DNA of 64,000 nt from Pandoraea norimbergensis (lineage in GTDB: Bacteria; Pseudomonadota; Gammaproteobacteria; Burkholderiales; Burkholderiaceae): assembly GCF_001465545.3 (NCBI RefSeq), contig NZ_CP013480.3:2542001-2606000 (forward strand), read 5' to 3'. The translations under genes and the position numbers were made by a program. Below are positions 53,435 to 62,413 of this stretch, piece after piece (position 1 is the first letter of the stretch; the number at the start of each line of letters is the position of its first letter). The notes beneath the pieces were generated by a model. That model was not told where the DNA came from, searched no databases, and saw only the letters and a list, made by a program, of their open reading frames with translations.

Positions 53435-54448
53435 TCAGCGCGCAGCCGTCTGGCGTGAAGCCTGTCCCTGCGCTTGCAACACTTGCGTGAACGACGTGTC
53501 GACCACCTTGCTCACATCGAAGCGATTAGGCAAGGCACCGGTTTGCGTCAGGAAGTCGCTGGTGCCCTGATAGTCGGCCACGGCTTGCTTGTCGATCGCT
53601 TCCACGGTCATGCCCGCTTGTCCGATCCAGTGACGGGCGACGTCGCGATCCAACCCAGCTTTCTTCGCCCACTGATCGGCGTAAGCCTCTTTGTGCGTCT
53701 CGACCCACGCGCGCGCTTTTTGCAGACGCACGAGAAAGTCGGCGATGGCCGCGCGTTTCTCGGTCACTGACGGCGCGTAGGCGGCAACGCTGCTCAGACC
53801 CGGCATCAGATTGCGTGCAGTGATCACAGCGCGCGCGCCGTTATGCACCACTTGCTGCGAGATGTACGGCTCCCAGACCGGGAACGCGTCGATAGCGCCG
53901 TTCGGCAACGCCACGGCCGCATCTACCGGCATCAACTTCACGAACTGCACGTAATCCGTTGGCAGGCCCGCTTTTTCAAGCGCGCGCAGCGTCAGTTGCT
54001 GGCTCCATGCGCCGGGCCAGTAGGCGACCTTCTTGCCTTTGAGATCCTGAATCGACTTGACCGGCGAATCCTTCGGCACGAGCAGGGCGATGGTGTCCGG
54101 GTTCTGGCGCGAGACGGCAATCAGCTTGACCGGTGCGCCCTTGGCGGCGAGAAACAGAAAACCCGAATCACCGAGAAACCCGAGATCCAGTGCGCCGGCG
54201 TTCAGCCCTTCAGCGACGGGCGCTGCCGACTGAAAGTGTTTCCATTCGACCTGATAGTTCGCGCCTTCCAATGCCCCGGAGGCCTCGATGGAGGCGCGCA
54301 CGTTGTAGTAGTTCTGATCGCCGATACGCAACGTGACCGGTTGTGCAGTCTGCGCGGTAGCGACAGACGCGTGCATACCGGCGAGCACGACGAGCGAAAG
54401 TGCGGGGAGGGCAAAGCGAGCGCGGCGAATCCAATGCAACAGCATCAT
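53435..54448 (-). CDS. Substrate-binding protein, SsuA-like (aliphatic sulfonate type)
   Basis: 337 residues. Signal peptide MMLLHWIRRARFALPALSLV... ending at SVATAQTAQ. Mature domain: VTLRIGDQNYYNVRASIEASGALEGA, LGFLGDSGFLFLAAKGAPVKLIAVSRQNPDTIALLV, PVKSIQDLKGKKVAYWPGAWSQQLTLRALEKAG, WEPYISQQVV. This is the SsuA/TauA/ThiY family. Its own permease and ATPase genes are not adjacent. It lies 34 bases after the LLM monooxygenase and could be cotranscribed. Start 54448 follows AGGTGTC. Confidence 0.87.
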   Translation of the reverse strand: MMLLHWIRRARFALPALSLVVLAGMHASVATAQTAQPVTLRIGDQNYYNVRASIEASGALEGANYQVEWKHFQSAAPVAEGLNAGALDLGFLGDSGFLFLAAKGAPVKLIAVSRQNPDTIALLVPKDSPVKSIQDLKGKKVAYWPGAWSQQLTLRALEKAGLPTDYVQFVKLMPVDAAVALPNGAIDAFPVWEPYISQQVVHNGARAVITARNLMPGLSSVAAYAPSVTEKRAAIADFLVRLQKARAWVETHKEAYADQWAKKAGLDRDVARHWIGQAGMTVEAIDKQAVADYQGTSDFLTQTGALPNRFDVSKVVDTSFTQVLQAQGQASRQTAAR

Positions 54449-54482
54449 GACACCTATGTAGAGCAAGAGTGGGGGAAGAAAA

Positions 54483-55574
54483 TCAAGCGGCGCGACGTAC
54501 GCCAGCGGGGCCGGCGAGGCTTGCGATGTGCCTGCGAATTGCCGGAATCAACGTTTCGCCGTAGCGGATCGTGTCGCCCAGCGGGTCGAAACCGCGAATG
54601 AGGAACGTGTCCACGCCAAGTTCGTAGTAGCGTCCGAGTGCGTGCGCTACCTGCTCGGGCGTGCCGACCAGCGCCGTGGAATTCCAGCGCGCACCGGTCG
54701 CTTTGGCGACACCCATCCACAGGCGTTCGTCGAGCACGTTGCCTTGTTGCGCGGCAGCCAGCAGGCGTTGTGAGCCGACGTTCTCGGGGGCTTCCACAGC
54801 GAGACCGAGACTCGCGCGGGTGGCTTTGACCTGCCGAAGCACATCGTCCGCACGCGCCCATGCTTCGGCTTCGGTGTCGGCAGCGATCGGACGGAACGAG
54901 ATCGAGAAACGCGGCGTGCGGCCATATTTGTGCGCGGCGGCGCGCACACGGCCGATCAACTGCTCGACGGCGTCGAGCGGTTCACCCCATAGCATGTAGG
55001 TATCGGCATGCCGCGCAGCCACATCGATAGCGGCGTCGGAAGCGCCGCTGAAGTAGATCGGAATATGCGGCCGCCGCCAAGTTTTCACGGCAGGCGACGC
55101 TTGTTCGAAGCGGTAGTGCTTGCCTTCGAAATCGACGGGCGCGTCGGCAGTCCAGATGCGCTTCAGCGCGTCGAGATATTCGTCGGTGCGCGCATATCGC
55201 GCATCGTGTTCGAGGAAGTCGCCGTCGCGGCGCAGGTCGGCATCGTTGCCGCCGGACACTACGTTGAGCGCGACGCGTCCCCGCGAGAATTGATCGAGCG
55301 TTGCCAGTTGGCGCGCCGCCAGCGGTGCGGCAATCACACCGGGGCGGTAGGCCAGCAGGATGCCGAGGCGTTGCGTGGCGGCGGCTACGTAGCTGCTCAC
55401 GATGGCCCCTTCCGGGCCGTTGGAGAAGTACCCGATGAGGGCCCGGTCGAAGCCGGCGGTCTCGTGCGCCTGCGCCATGCGTGTGACGAAAGCGGGGTCG
55501 ACGGCAGCGCCGGACGGTTGGTCGACTTCGGAGCCCGGGGCCGCCGTGATCATGCCGATGATTTCTACGCTCAT
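54483..55574 (-). CDS. Flavin-dependent monooxygenase, SsuD-like (LLM class)
   Basis: Luciferase-like TIM-barrel monooxygenase that uses FMNH2 and oxygen; SsuD-type enzymes desulfonate alkanesulfonates. 363 residues from Met at 55574. Segments: SYVAAATQRLGILLAYRPGVIAAPLAARQLATLDQFSRGRVALNVVSGGNDADLRRDGDFLEHDARYARTDEYL (hallmark), HIPIYFSGASDAAIDVAARHADTYMLWGEPLDAVEQ. The downstream SsuA-like binding protein fits a sulfonate or similar C-S substrate. There is no flavin reductase (SsuE) nearby. Confidence 0.9.
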   Translation of the reverse strand: MSVEIIGMITAAPGSEVDQPSGAAVDPAFVTRMAQAHETAGFDRALIGYFSNGPEGAIVSSYVAAATQRLGILLAYRPGVIAAPLAARQLATLDQFSRGRVALNVVSGGNDADLRRDGDFLEHDARYARTDEYLDALKRIWTADAPVDFEGKHYRFEQASPAVKTWRRPHIPIYFSGASDAAIDVAARHADTYMLWGEPLDAVEQLIGRVRAAAHKYGRTPRFSISFRPIAADTEAEAWARADDVLRQVKATRASLGLAVEAPENVGSQRLLAAAQQGNVLDERLWMGVAKATGARWNSTALVGTPEQVAHALGRYYELGVDTFLIRGFDPLGDTIRYGETLIPAIRRHIASLAGPAGVRRAA

Positions 55575-55755
55575 GGGTGCGCTCCAGTGCAAGCAAACGA
55601 AAATTGGCCGCGCATCAGACCGGTCGGCGCCATCGCATGGCGATCCGGTAGGAGGCGAAGCTAATCAGCTTGGCATCGCAGGGCAGCCTCGTGAACGAAG
55701 CAAATCGGGAAACGTTATGCGTGATGTCGGCATAAGCATCCCGATTCGCTTGAGA

Positions 55756-56919
55756 TCACCAGCCGTGAAGCCGTGACCAAGTACCGGTGTCGGCGTGGGG
55801 ATCGATGGCGTGATAGCCGGGAAATTGCGCACCTGTGGCGCAGGCGTGATTCGGCAGAATGCGCAGCAACGTGCCGATGGGAAAGCGCGACACGATATCG
55901 GGATCGGCATCGCCTTCACGCGAGAGCACGCCATGTTCCTGATTGGCGCCGCTCAGCACGTAGCCCGGCACGACGGTGCCGTCGACACGGCACACCTGTC
56001 CGTAGCCGAAATCGTGCTTCTGCTTTGAGGTGCCCCGGTCGCGGCTCATCGCCATCCAGCCCGCGTCGACAATCGCCCAGCCCTTGTCCGCCTGATGACC
56101 GATCACCGTGGTAAGCACGCTGAGCGCCAACTCGTCGGTCGTGCAGACGCCGATGTTGTGCATGACGAGATCGAAGAAGACATACACGCCCGCGCGCACT
56201 TCGGTCACGCCTTCGAGATGCGTGGCCGCCAGCGCAGTGGGTGTCGAACCGACGCTGACGACCGGGCAGGGCAAGCCCGCATCGCGCAAGCGGGTGGCGG
56301 CGAGCACGCATCCGGCGCGCTCCTGTTCCGCCATCGCGGCGAGGGCTTCGGGGGTGTCGAGCTCGTAGCTTGAACCGGCGTGCGTCATCACACCGCCCAG
56401 CGTTGCGCCGCCTTCATGCAGCACACGGCCCACGTCGAGCAGGGCGGCTTCGTCCGGGCGAATGCCGGAGCGGTGGCCGTCCGTGTCGGTCTCGATCCAC
56501 ACCTCGAAGGTCTCGCCGTACTCCGCGCCGAATGCGACGATGGCCTGTGCCGACGCGACGCTGTCGGTGATGATCTTCAGATCGCAGCCGCGGCGGCGCA
56601 ATGCCAACGCAGCGGGGAGCTTGCTCGCCACCATGCCGACGGCATAGAGAATGTCGGTCACGCCGTCGTCAAAAAATTGCGCGGCCTCCTTGAGCGTGGA
56701 GACAGTAATGCCCGCCGCACCGGCGGCGATCTGCGCCTGCACGACTTGCGAACACTTGCTCGTCTTCACGTGCGGTCGAAAGCGCACGCCGAGTGCGTTC
56801 ATCCGGTCTTGCATGCGGCGAATGTTGTGCTGCATACGCGGCACGTCGATGACAGCTGCCGGTGTTTCGAGCGTCTGCAAGGTGAGGGCCGCAGGCGTCG
56901 TCACTTGAATGGTCGTCAT
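55756..56919 (-). CDS. PLP-dependent D-serine dehydratase/D-threonine aldolase-like protein (Dsd1/DTA family)
   Basis: 387 residues. Alanine-racemase-type barrel with PLP Lys52 in FRPHVKTSK, then GITVSTLKEAAQFFDDGVTDILYAVGMV, VWIETDTDGHRSGI, and VSVGSTPT (phosphate site). The C-terminal metal site reads PNHACAT, i.e. His-x-Cys, as in the zinc-dependent D-serine dehydratase (Dsd1) type, whereas D-threonine aldolases have His-x-Asp. So D-serine dehydratase-like activity is the better guess. It lies 11 bases after the HAD gene, which is upstream on the same strand. Confidence 0.88.
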   Translation of the reverse strand: MTTIQVTTPAALTLQTLETPAAVIDVPRMQHNIRRMQDRMNALGVRFRPHVKTSKCSQVVQAQIAAGAAGITVSTLKEAAQFFDDGVTDILYAVGMVASKLPAALALRRRGCDLKIITDSVASAQAIVAFGAEYGETFEVWIETDTDGHRSGIRPDEAALLDVGRVLHEGGATLGGVMTHAGSSYELDTPEALAAMAEQERAGCVLAATRLRDAGLPCPVVSVGSTPTALAATHLEGVTEVRAGVYVFFDLVMHNIGVCTTDELALSVLTTVIGHQADKGWAIVDAGWMAMSRDRGTSKQKHDFGYGQVCRVDGTVVPGYVLSGANQEHGVLSREGDADPDIVSRFPIGTLLRILPNHACATGAQFPGYHAIDPHADTGTWSRLHGW

Positions 56920-56930
56920 GACGGGTCTCC

Positions 56931-57596
56931 TCAAGCCGTTGCGCCGAACGTGCGCAGCCACGGCAACACGGGATCGAGTGTGGGGGCTTCGCGCTCGGGC
57001 GAAGGCGCGCCTTCGGGCAAGGTCAGGCCGATGCGGTTATGCCAGAACGTGCGCATGCCGACCACCGACGTCCCGAACAGGTCGTAACCGGAGCCCGCAA
57101 CGAAGGCCGCTTCGTCGGCGGATACCCCCAATTGCGCGAGGGCCAGCCGGTACGGACGCGGATCGGGTTTGTAGAAGCCTGCTTGTTCCGAGGTCACGAC
57201 CACATCCCAGTCGATACCGAGCAGCTCGGCCGCTTGCCGGCCCAGCCGGTCAGAGCAGTTCGTGACGACCGCCAGCTTGCAATGGGGGCGCAGCGCCTGA
57301 AGCAATTCGCGGGCGCCGTCCCAAGCGGGCAGCGTAGCCCATTGCGCTTCGAGGGCTTCCGGCGCGGAGGCCGGCAGGCCGACGTGTTCGGCGGCCTCGC
57401 GCACCAGTTGCTCGTAGCTCACGTAAGCCCCGCAGCCGTAGGTGCGGCGCAGATACTCGGCGCGCCACGCGCGGCCAGCGGTTTCGCTGCCTGCGGCGGT
57501 GTTCCATACGGTCCAAGAGTTGAGCAATGCAGTGAGCAGATCGAACAGGACGGCACGCGGCCAAGCGGCGGGAGCGGAAGCGTCGTGAGTGGGCAT
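56931..57596 (-). CDS. HAD-superfamily hydrolase, haloacid-dehalogenase II-like
   Basis: 221 residues. Nucleophile Asp19 in AVLFDLLTALLNSW; the usual DxDGT/DxYGT is changed to D-L-L-T-A. Later motifs: VVTNCSD (motif II), KPDPRPYRLALAQLGV (motif III Lys) and GSGYDLFGTSVVGMRTFWHNR (motif IV with acidic residue). The absence of the second Asp resembles haloacid dehalogenases, which hydrolyse substrates other than phosphate esters. It is followed by the Dsd1-like gene, in the same operon, with a divergent LysR gene 124 bases upstream. Substrate unknown. Confidence 0.85.
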   Translation of the reverse strand: MPTHDASAPAAWPRAVLFDLLTALLNSWTVWNTAAGSETAGRAWRAEYLRRTYGCGAYVSYEQLVREAAEHVGLPASAPEALEAQWATLPAWDGARELLQALRPHCKLAVVTNCSDRLGRQAAELLGIDWDVVVTSEQAGFYKPDPRPYRLALAQLGVSADEAAFVAGSGYDLFGTSVVGMRTFWHNRIGLTLPEGAPSPEREAPTLDPVLPWLRTFGATA

Positions 57597-57720
57597 TCGG
57601 GGGCCTTTTGTCGTTGGGTTTTCGAGGAGGGATGACAGCGGATGGCACGGGGGATGGCATCCTTACTGGCCTTAAGTGTAGAAACGATACCGTTACCCGT
57701 GGTTAAATTCCGGAACATCA

Positions 57721-58668
57721 ATGCTTAAGCACAGGTTAATGATCCAGATCGAAGACCTACGGCTCGTCGACGCGCTGGCACAGGCGCCATCGCTGAGTGC
57801 GGCGGCCCGATTGCTCAACGTGACACCGCCCGCGTTGTCGGCTCGCTTGCGCAAACTCGAAGCCACATTGGGCCTTGCGCTCGCCACGCGCACATCACGC
57901 CAACTGAGCCTGACCGCGGAGGGCGAACGCTTCGCTCGCGAGGGGGCGGCGTTACTTGCGCAACTCGACGCATTGCCCGAGTCGTTCCGGCGCGACGACA
58001 GTCGGCTGACTGGCACGTTGCGGGTTGCGGCCCCGTTCGGCTACGGGCGTCACCACGTTGCCCCGGCACTGGCGCGCTTTGCCCAGTTGCATCCCGATCT
58101 GCATTTGCAGCTGGATCTGCGCGAGACGCCGTGGCCCGACAAGCACGATTCCGATGCCGTCATTCATGTGGGTGCGGTGCGGGATTCGTCATGGATTGCA
58201 CGTCCGCTGGCACCGAATGCGCGCTGGTTGTGCGCAAGCCCGGCCTACTTGCGCCGCTTCGGTACGCCCGCCGAGCCGCACGATCTGCTTCGCCATCGAT
58301 GTATCTGCATTCGGGAGAACGACGAGGACGTAACGCTATGGCGTTTTCGACGCCCGGGCGTAGCGAAGGGCGTGCGCAGCCCTAGAACCACCGCACGCGA
58401 CAGTGTGCGCGTGGTGCCTGCCTATACGAGCAACGACGGGAGTGTGGCGCGCGAGTGGGCGGAGCAGGGGCTGGGGCTGGTGCTTCGTTCGGAGTGGGAC
58501 ACGCGCGAGGCCGTCGCGGCCGGCACGCTGGTTCGTGTGCTGGCCGACTGGACCTTCGACAGCGCGCCCGTGACCTTGCTGGTGCCGACACGGCGTGGCC
58601 GGACCGCGCGGCTACAGGCGCTGATGGCATTCCTCGACGAGACGCTGGGCACGCCGTCAAGGCGTTGA
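57721..58668 (+). CDS. LysR-family transcriptional regulator
   Basis: 315 residues. HTH at about 8-70 (DALAQAPSLSAAARLLNVTPPALSARLRKLEATLGLALATRTSRQLSLT), effector domain to the end. Divergent from the HAD/Dsd1-like operon, its likely target. The C-terminus overlaps the 3' end of the next, convergent LysR gene by 12 bases. Confidence 0.9.
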   Translation: MLKHRLMIQIEDLRLVDALAQAPSLSAAARLLNVTPPALSARLRKLEATLGLALATRTSRQLSLTAEGERFAREGAALLAQLDALPESFRRDDSRLTGTLRVAAPFGYGRHHVAPALARFAQLHPDLHLQLDLRETPWPDKHDSDAVIHVGAVRDSSWIARPLAPNARWLCASPAYLRRFGTPAEPHDLLRHRCICIRENDEDVTLWRFRRPGVAKGVRSPRTTARDSVRVVPAYTSNDGSVAREWAEQGLGLVLRSEWDTREAVAAGTLVRVLADWTFDSAPVTLLVPTRRGRTARLQALMAFLDETLGTPSRR

Positions 58669-59625
58669 CCGACGTCGGCGGCTGCCGCCAGCCGCTGGGG
58701 GTTTGCGTGTCTCGGCCACGGCATCGAGCAAGTATTCGACAAAGACTCGGGCGCGCGACGGCAGGGTCTTGCCATGCGGATACATCAAGCTAACCGGGCG
58801 CGACCTGCCGCCGAGATCGGCGAGCACTTCCACCAGCCGTCCGGTGGCGAGATCCTCTTCCACGATGAAGCGGTAAGTCTGAAACAGCCCGGCACCGGCT
58901 TTGGCCAGCGTCACGCCCGAGAGCACGTCGTCAGCACACCGGTAGCTGCCTTGTGCGGCGTATTCGACATCACTACCCGCCTCGCGAAAGAGCCACGGAA
59001 TCGGCCGGCCAGTACTCGGCAGATCGAACTCAATGCAATCGTGATCGGCAAGATCGGCAAGCGTCTTGGGCGTGCCCGCACGTTTCAGATAGCCGGGGTG
59101 CGCGACGACGACGAGCGCGGCGTCTTCGAGATGGCGCGCAACCAGACTCGATTCGGGCTGGGCGCGAAAACGAATCGCAAAGTCGAAGCGCTCCTCGTGC
59201 AGGTCGACGTTGTGGTTACTGACCTGCACATGGAGCTTAATCAGCGGATATTTCGCACGAAAGGCCGGGAGGAGCGGCAGCAATCGGTAGTGGCCGTAGG
59301 TGGTGGGCACGCTGATGCGTACCGTGCCCGAGGGCTGGACCTGCGCGCCGGAGACGCGTCGCTCTGCCTCGGTCAGCAGCGCGAGCGCGGCACGGCATTC
59401 CTCGAAATAGGCGGTGCCGCCTTCGGTCAGCCGAATGCTGCGCGTGGACCGCACGAACAGGCGCACGCCCAGCCGTTGCTCTAGCCGGGCAACCGAGCGG
59501 CTCACCGCCGCAGGGGTTACGCCCGCCAGATTGGCGGCCGCCGTGAAGCTGCCCGCCTCGGCGGCCAGACAGAACAGTTCGATGCTGCCGAGCAGGACGT
59601 CGTCGAATTGCCGCTGCATATTCAT
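58657..59625 (-). CDS. LysR-family transcriptional regulator
   Basis: 322 residues. HTH at about 12-72 (FCLAAEAGSFTAAANLAGVTPAAVSRSVARLEQRLGVRLFVRSTRSIRLT), effector domain of the DmlR/CrgA-like branch (VSVPTTYGHYRLLPLLPAFRAKYPLIKLHVQVSNHNVDL-like part). It is divergent from the SDR + tautomerase pair, its likely target. Basic C-terminal tail (GGSRRRRSTP). Confidence 0.92.
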   Translation of the reverse strand: MNMQRQFDDVLLGSIELFCLAAEAGSFTAAANLAGVTPAAVSRSVARLEQRLGVRLFVRSTRSIRLTEGGTAYFEECRAALALLTEAERRVSGAQVQPSGTVRISVPTTYGHYRLLPLLPAFRAKYPLIKLHVQVSNHNVDLHEERFDFAIRFRAQPESSLVARHLEDAALVVVAHPGYLKRAGTPKTLADLADHDCIEFDLPSTGRPIPWLFREAGSDVEYAAQGSYRCADDVLSGVTLAKAGAGLFQTYRFIVEEDLATGRLVEVLADLGGRSRPVSLMYPHGKTLPSRARVFVEYLLDAVAETRKPPAAGGSRRRRSTP

Positions 59626-59756
59626 TACACGATGTAAAAAGACAAGTGTAGCGGCATGTGTTTTTCGCGTCCTGATTCATCAATAAAGTGGCTCTCAACC
59701 CGCGGGGCTTTCGCAAAGGGCGATGCACCGGCAGGGCATTTTTCCAGAGGGTCATC

Positions 59757-60491
59757 ATGAGCAAGTCGGACAAGACGGTTGTCATCACGGGCGCCACCAG
59801 TGGCATTGGGCTGGGACTGGCGCAACGTTTTCTGAAAGACGGTTACAACGTAGTCGGCACGGGACGCAGCCGGGCGCGGCTGGAGCAGACCGCCGCGCTG
59901 TTGGATGCCGGTGAGCGCTTTTTGCCGGTGGCGGGCGGTGTGGCCGCACCGGGCGTAGCAAAGGCGGTGTTTGCCAGCGCCATCGCGGCATTCGGTCACG
60001 TGGATGTGCTGGTGAACAACGCCGGCATCTTCGCCGCAAAGCCGTTCGTTGACTTCACGCCGGACGAGATCGACGAGCAGATCGACACGAATCTGAAGGG
60101 CACGCTGTATTTCTCGCAGGAAGCCGTGCGCCACATGAGCGAGCGCCGTGCCGGGCGAATCATCAACATCACGGCGGCGGTGGCGATGCAGGCGAATACG
60201 GCGGTGCCGGCGCTCATGGCCGCGGTGCTCAAGGGCGGTCTCAATCAGGCGACCCGCGCGTTAGCACTCGAACTGGCGCCTTTCGGTGTGACGGTCAACG
60301 CGGTGGCACCGGGCGTGGTCGATACGCCGATGCACCCGGCGTCGACGCATGAAGCGCTCAGCCGTATCCACCCGCTGGGACGGATTGCGAAGGTCGAAGA
60401 GATTGCCGACGCCGTGGCTTATCTGGTGAAGGGCGCTTTCGTCACAGGCACGGTACTGCCGGTCGACGGCGGATACAGCGCAGGCCGTTGA
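59757..60491 (+). CDS. Short-chain dehydrogenase/reductase lacking the catalytic Tyr
   Basis: 244 residues with a classical SDR fold: TGATSGIGLG (11-20), NNAG (about 87-90), DTNLKGTLYFSQEAV, and PLGRIAKVEEIADAVAYLV...VLPVDGGYS at the end. The active-site Tyr-x-x-x-Lys is altered: PALMAAVLKGG has Lys159 but Ala155 where Tyr is expected, and the Ser position, about 13 residues before, is hydrophobic. So cofactor and fold elements remain while catalysis looks lost or changed. It is followed by a 4-oxalocrotonate tautomerase gene (18-base gap) and preceded by a divergent LysR gene. Confidence 0.88.
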   Translation: MSKSDKTVVITGATSGIGLGLAQRFLKDGYNVVGTGRSRARLEQTAALLDAGERFLPVAGGVAAPGVAKAVFASAIAAFGHVDVLVNNAGIFAAKPFVDFTPDEIDEQIDTNLKGTLYFSQEAVRHMSERRAGRIINITAAVAMQANTAVPALMAAVLKGGLNQATRALALELAPFGVTVNAVAPGVVDTPMHPASTHEALSRIHPLGRIAKVEEIADAVAYLVKGAFVTGTVLPVDGGYSAGR

Positions 60492-60509
60492 GACAACCGG
60501 GAGCCAACC

Positions 60510-60719
60510 ATGCCATTCGTAAGCATTCGGATTACCCGCGAAGGGAACACCGCTGAACAAAAGGCGCAGGTCATTCGTGAAGTGACCGAGACGCTGCAAC
60601 GTGTGCTCGACAAAGCGCCGGAGAAGACGCACATCGTGATCGAGGAAGTCGACACGGATAACTGGGGCTATGCGGGCGAGACGACGACCGAACTCAGGCG
60701 GAAGTCTGGCGGTCGTTAA
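60510..60719 (+). CDS. 4-oxalocrotonate tautomerase family protein
   Basis: 69 residues, the family's size. After Met removal, Pro1 (MPFVSIRITRE) is the catalytic base; the N-terminal beta-strand and the helix AEQKAQVIREVTETLQRVL are typical, with a later HIVIEEVDTDNWGYAGE segment. Hexameric tautomerase of keto/enol acids. Probably cotranscribed with the SDR gene. Confidence 0.9.
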   Translation: MPFVSIRITREGNTAEQKAQVIREVTETLQRVLDKAPEKTHIVIEEVDTDNWGYAGETTTELRRKSGGR

Positions 60720-60817
60720 GCCGGCAAAGCAGAGGGGCAGGGAGGCAGGGAGGGGGCAGCGTGAGGAGGTGCGCCCGGTGCGTGATCAGCGCGCCGGGCT
60801 GCCGTACGGCAAAACGT

Positions 60818-62155
60818 TTAACGAAGCAATGCCCCCGGCCCCGTGACGACGGTATCGGCGTTGCCGCCGGTGGCCGACGCACGCGGTGCCACGGCACGCT
60901 GGCCACCCGGCTGGGCAGACAGCTCGATCATTTCGTTGATCTGCACGAAGGGGCCGATGCTTTGCGCCTTCATTTTCACAACACGGTTGATCTGCGGCGC
61001 ATACCAGATGGTGGCCTTGTAAGCCGTGGATTGCGGCGAGCGGCCCTGATTGCGCGTGGGCGTCTCGACCAGATTGCCGTCGAAGTCGATGCGCTGCACT
61101 TCGAATTTTCCGGCGGTGGTGAACAACGACTCTTCGGGGGCGACGCGTGCGCTCAAGCGCAACGTGCGGCCGGGTGTGCCGGGCGGTGCGTATTGCAGCT
61201 CCCACGTCTGGCCCGGCTTCATGTCGGGCCTGATCCAGCCGTTGGCGGGCATGGAGTTGTCCATTTCGCCGAGGATCGGTTGCGACATTTCGAGCAACTT
61301 GCCGTCGGCCAGCTCGACACGGCTGCCATTGTTCATGTAGAGCTTGTCGCCGTCGATGCGTTCGACCACGAGCGCCACACGGCTTTTCACGCCGGTGAAG
61401 AGATCGGTGATGGTGTATTCCCATCGGGCGCCCACCGTACCGGCCGCGGCTTCGCGGGTTTCAGCGGCACGCTTCTCGGCCGCCGCCCGGGAGGTCGCCG
61501 TGTCGCGCGCGGCCATGGCGGCGCGGCTGCGCGCGGGAAGCTCGTCGAGATAGCTGGCGGGAAGGGCGTAGTTCAGGTTCTGGTTGAGGTGGCGCGAGTC
61601 GGCCAGCACCAGCGTGGTCAGGCCAAGCAGGCGGCCGTCGACATCGAACAAGCCGCCGCCGCTCGATCCCGGGGAGATCGGCGCCGAGGTCTGAATCATC
61701 TCGATACGGTCGGCGTTATCGAGGCGCAACGAAGAGACGATGCCGTCCGAGAGCGTGAGCTCCTGACCGCTGGGGCTACCCAGCGCATAGACCTTCTGAC
61801 CGACGCGCAGCGAACTCATCGGCGCGCGCGCGACGGGTGGCGCCGACATGTCTTCCACCTTCAACTGACAAATATCGCGGTCGGGATCGACCAGTTCCAG
61901 TTCTGCCAGATGCGTGGTGTTGCGACGTTGCACAACCACCTTGGTGGCACTACGAAGCACGTGGCAATTGGTGGCGAGGCGCTGCGGGGCGACAACGACA
62001 CCGCTGCCCTGACCGACGCGCTTGCCGTCTTTACCGAACGTGTTGACGACCCAGACGCTGGGCGAGACCTTTTCGTAGAGCTTTTCGGCATCCAGAGCAA
62101 GGGCCGGGACGCTGAGGGTGGCCGCGAGTGTTGCGGCGAAGAGACGGTTGAGCAT
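60818..62155 (-). CDS. Secreted trypsin-like serine protease (HtrA/DegP-like fold, no PDZ)
   Basis: 445 residues. Signal peptide MLNRLFAATLAATLSVPALA. The protease domain shows the triad His65 (ATNCHVL), Asp94 (DRDICQL) and Ser165 (SPGSSGGGLF). The C-terminal ~200 residues are beta-rich and unrelated to PDZ domains; a charged Ala/Arg-rich helix (AARDTATSRAAAEKRAAETREAA) connects them. Start 62155 because the signal peptide begins there; a longer upstream frame overlaps the divergent lipoprotein gene and is not real. Periplasmic or extracellular. Confidence 0.85.
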   Translation of the reverse strand: MLNRLFAATLAATLSVPALALDAEKLYEKVSPSVWVVNTFGKDGKRVGQGSGVVVAPQRLATNCHVLRSATKVVVQRRNTTHLAELELVDPDRDICQLKVEDMSAPPVARAPMSSLRVGQKVYALGSPSGQELTLSDGIVSSLRLDNADRIEMIQTSAPISPGSSGGGLFDVDGRLLGLTTLVLADSRHLNQNLNYALPASYLDELPARSRAAMAARDTATSRAAAEKRAAETREAAAGTVGARWEYTITDLFTGVKSRVALVVERIDGDKLYMNNGSRVELADGKLLEMSQPILGEMDNSMPANGWIRPDMKPGQTWELQYAPPGTPGRTLRLSARVAPEESLFTTAGKFEVQRIDFDGNLVETPTRNQGRSPQSTAYKATIWYAPQINRVVKMKAQSIGPFVQINEMIELSAQPGGQRAVAPRASATGGNADTVVTGPGALLR

Positions 62156-62413
62156 GTGCGAGAAGCGCCGTTCTGTGTCGGCTGTCAAAAAACTTGGGGT
62201 CAGGCGTTCTCGCCAAACCCCGGTGGAATCGCGGCGCTCTGCATGGAGCGTCCCCCTGTGGCCTGTTTCATTGGTCTGGCCACGCCGGTGCGGCAGCAAT
62301 TCCGTTCTTACAGAGCGCGCCCGGTTAGCGAAGTGTACCGAAACGCGAACGTGGCGGCAAAATGGCGCGCTGAGGTATGCTATGACGCACAAAAAAATAC
62401 GTACACGACTGCG

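Noticed and set aside
60720..60817. G-rich tract with GGGAGG-type repeats between tautomerase and protease genes
   Set aside because: Short purine-rich intergenic sequence; no regular unit or supported function such as a CRISPR or origin.
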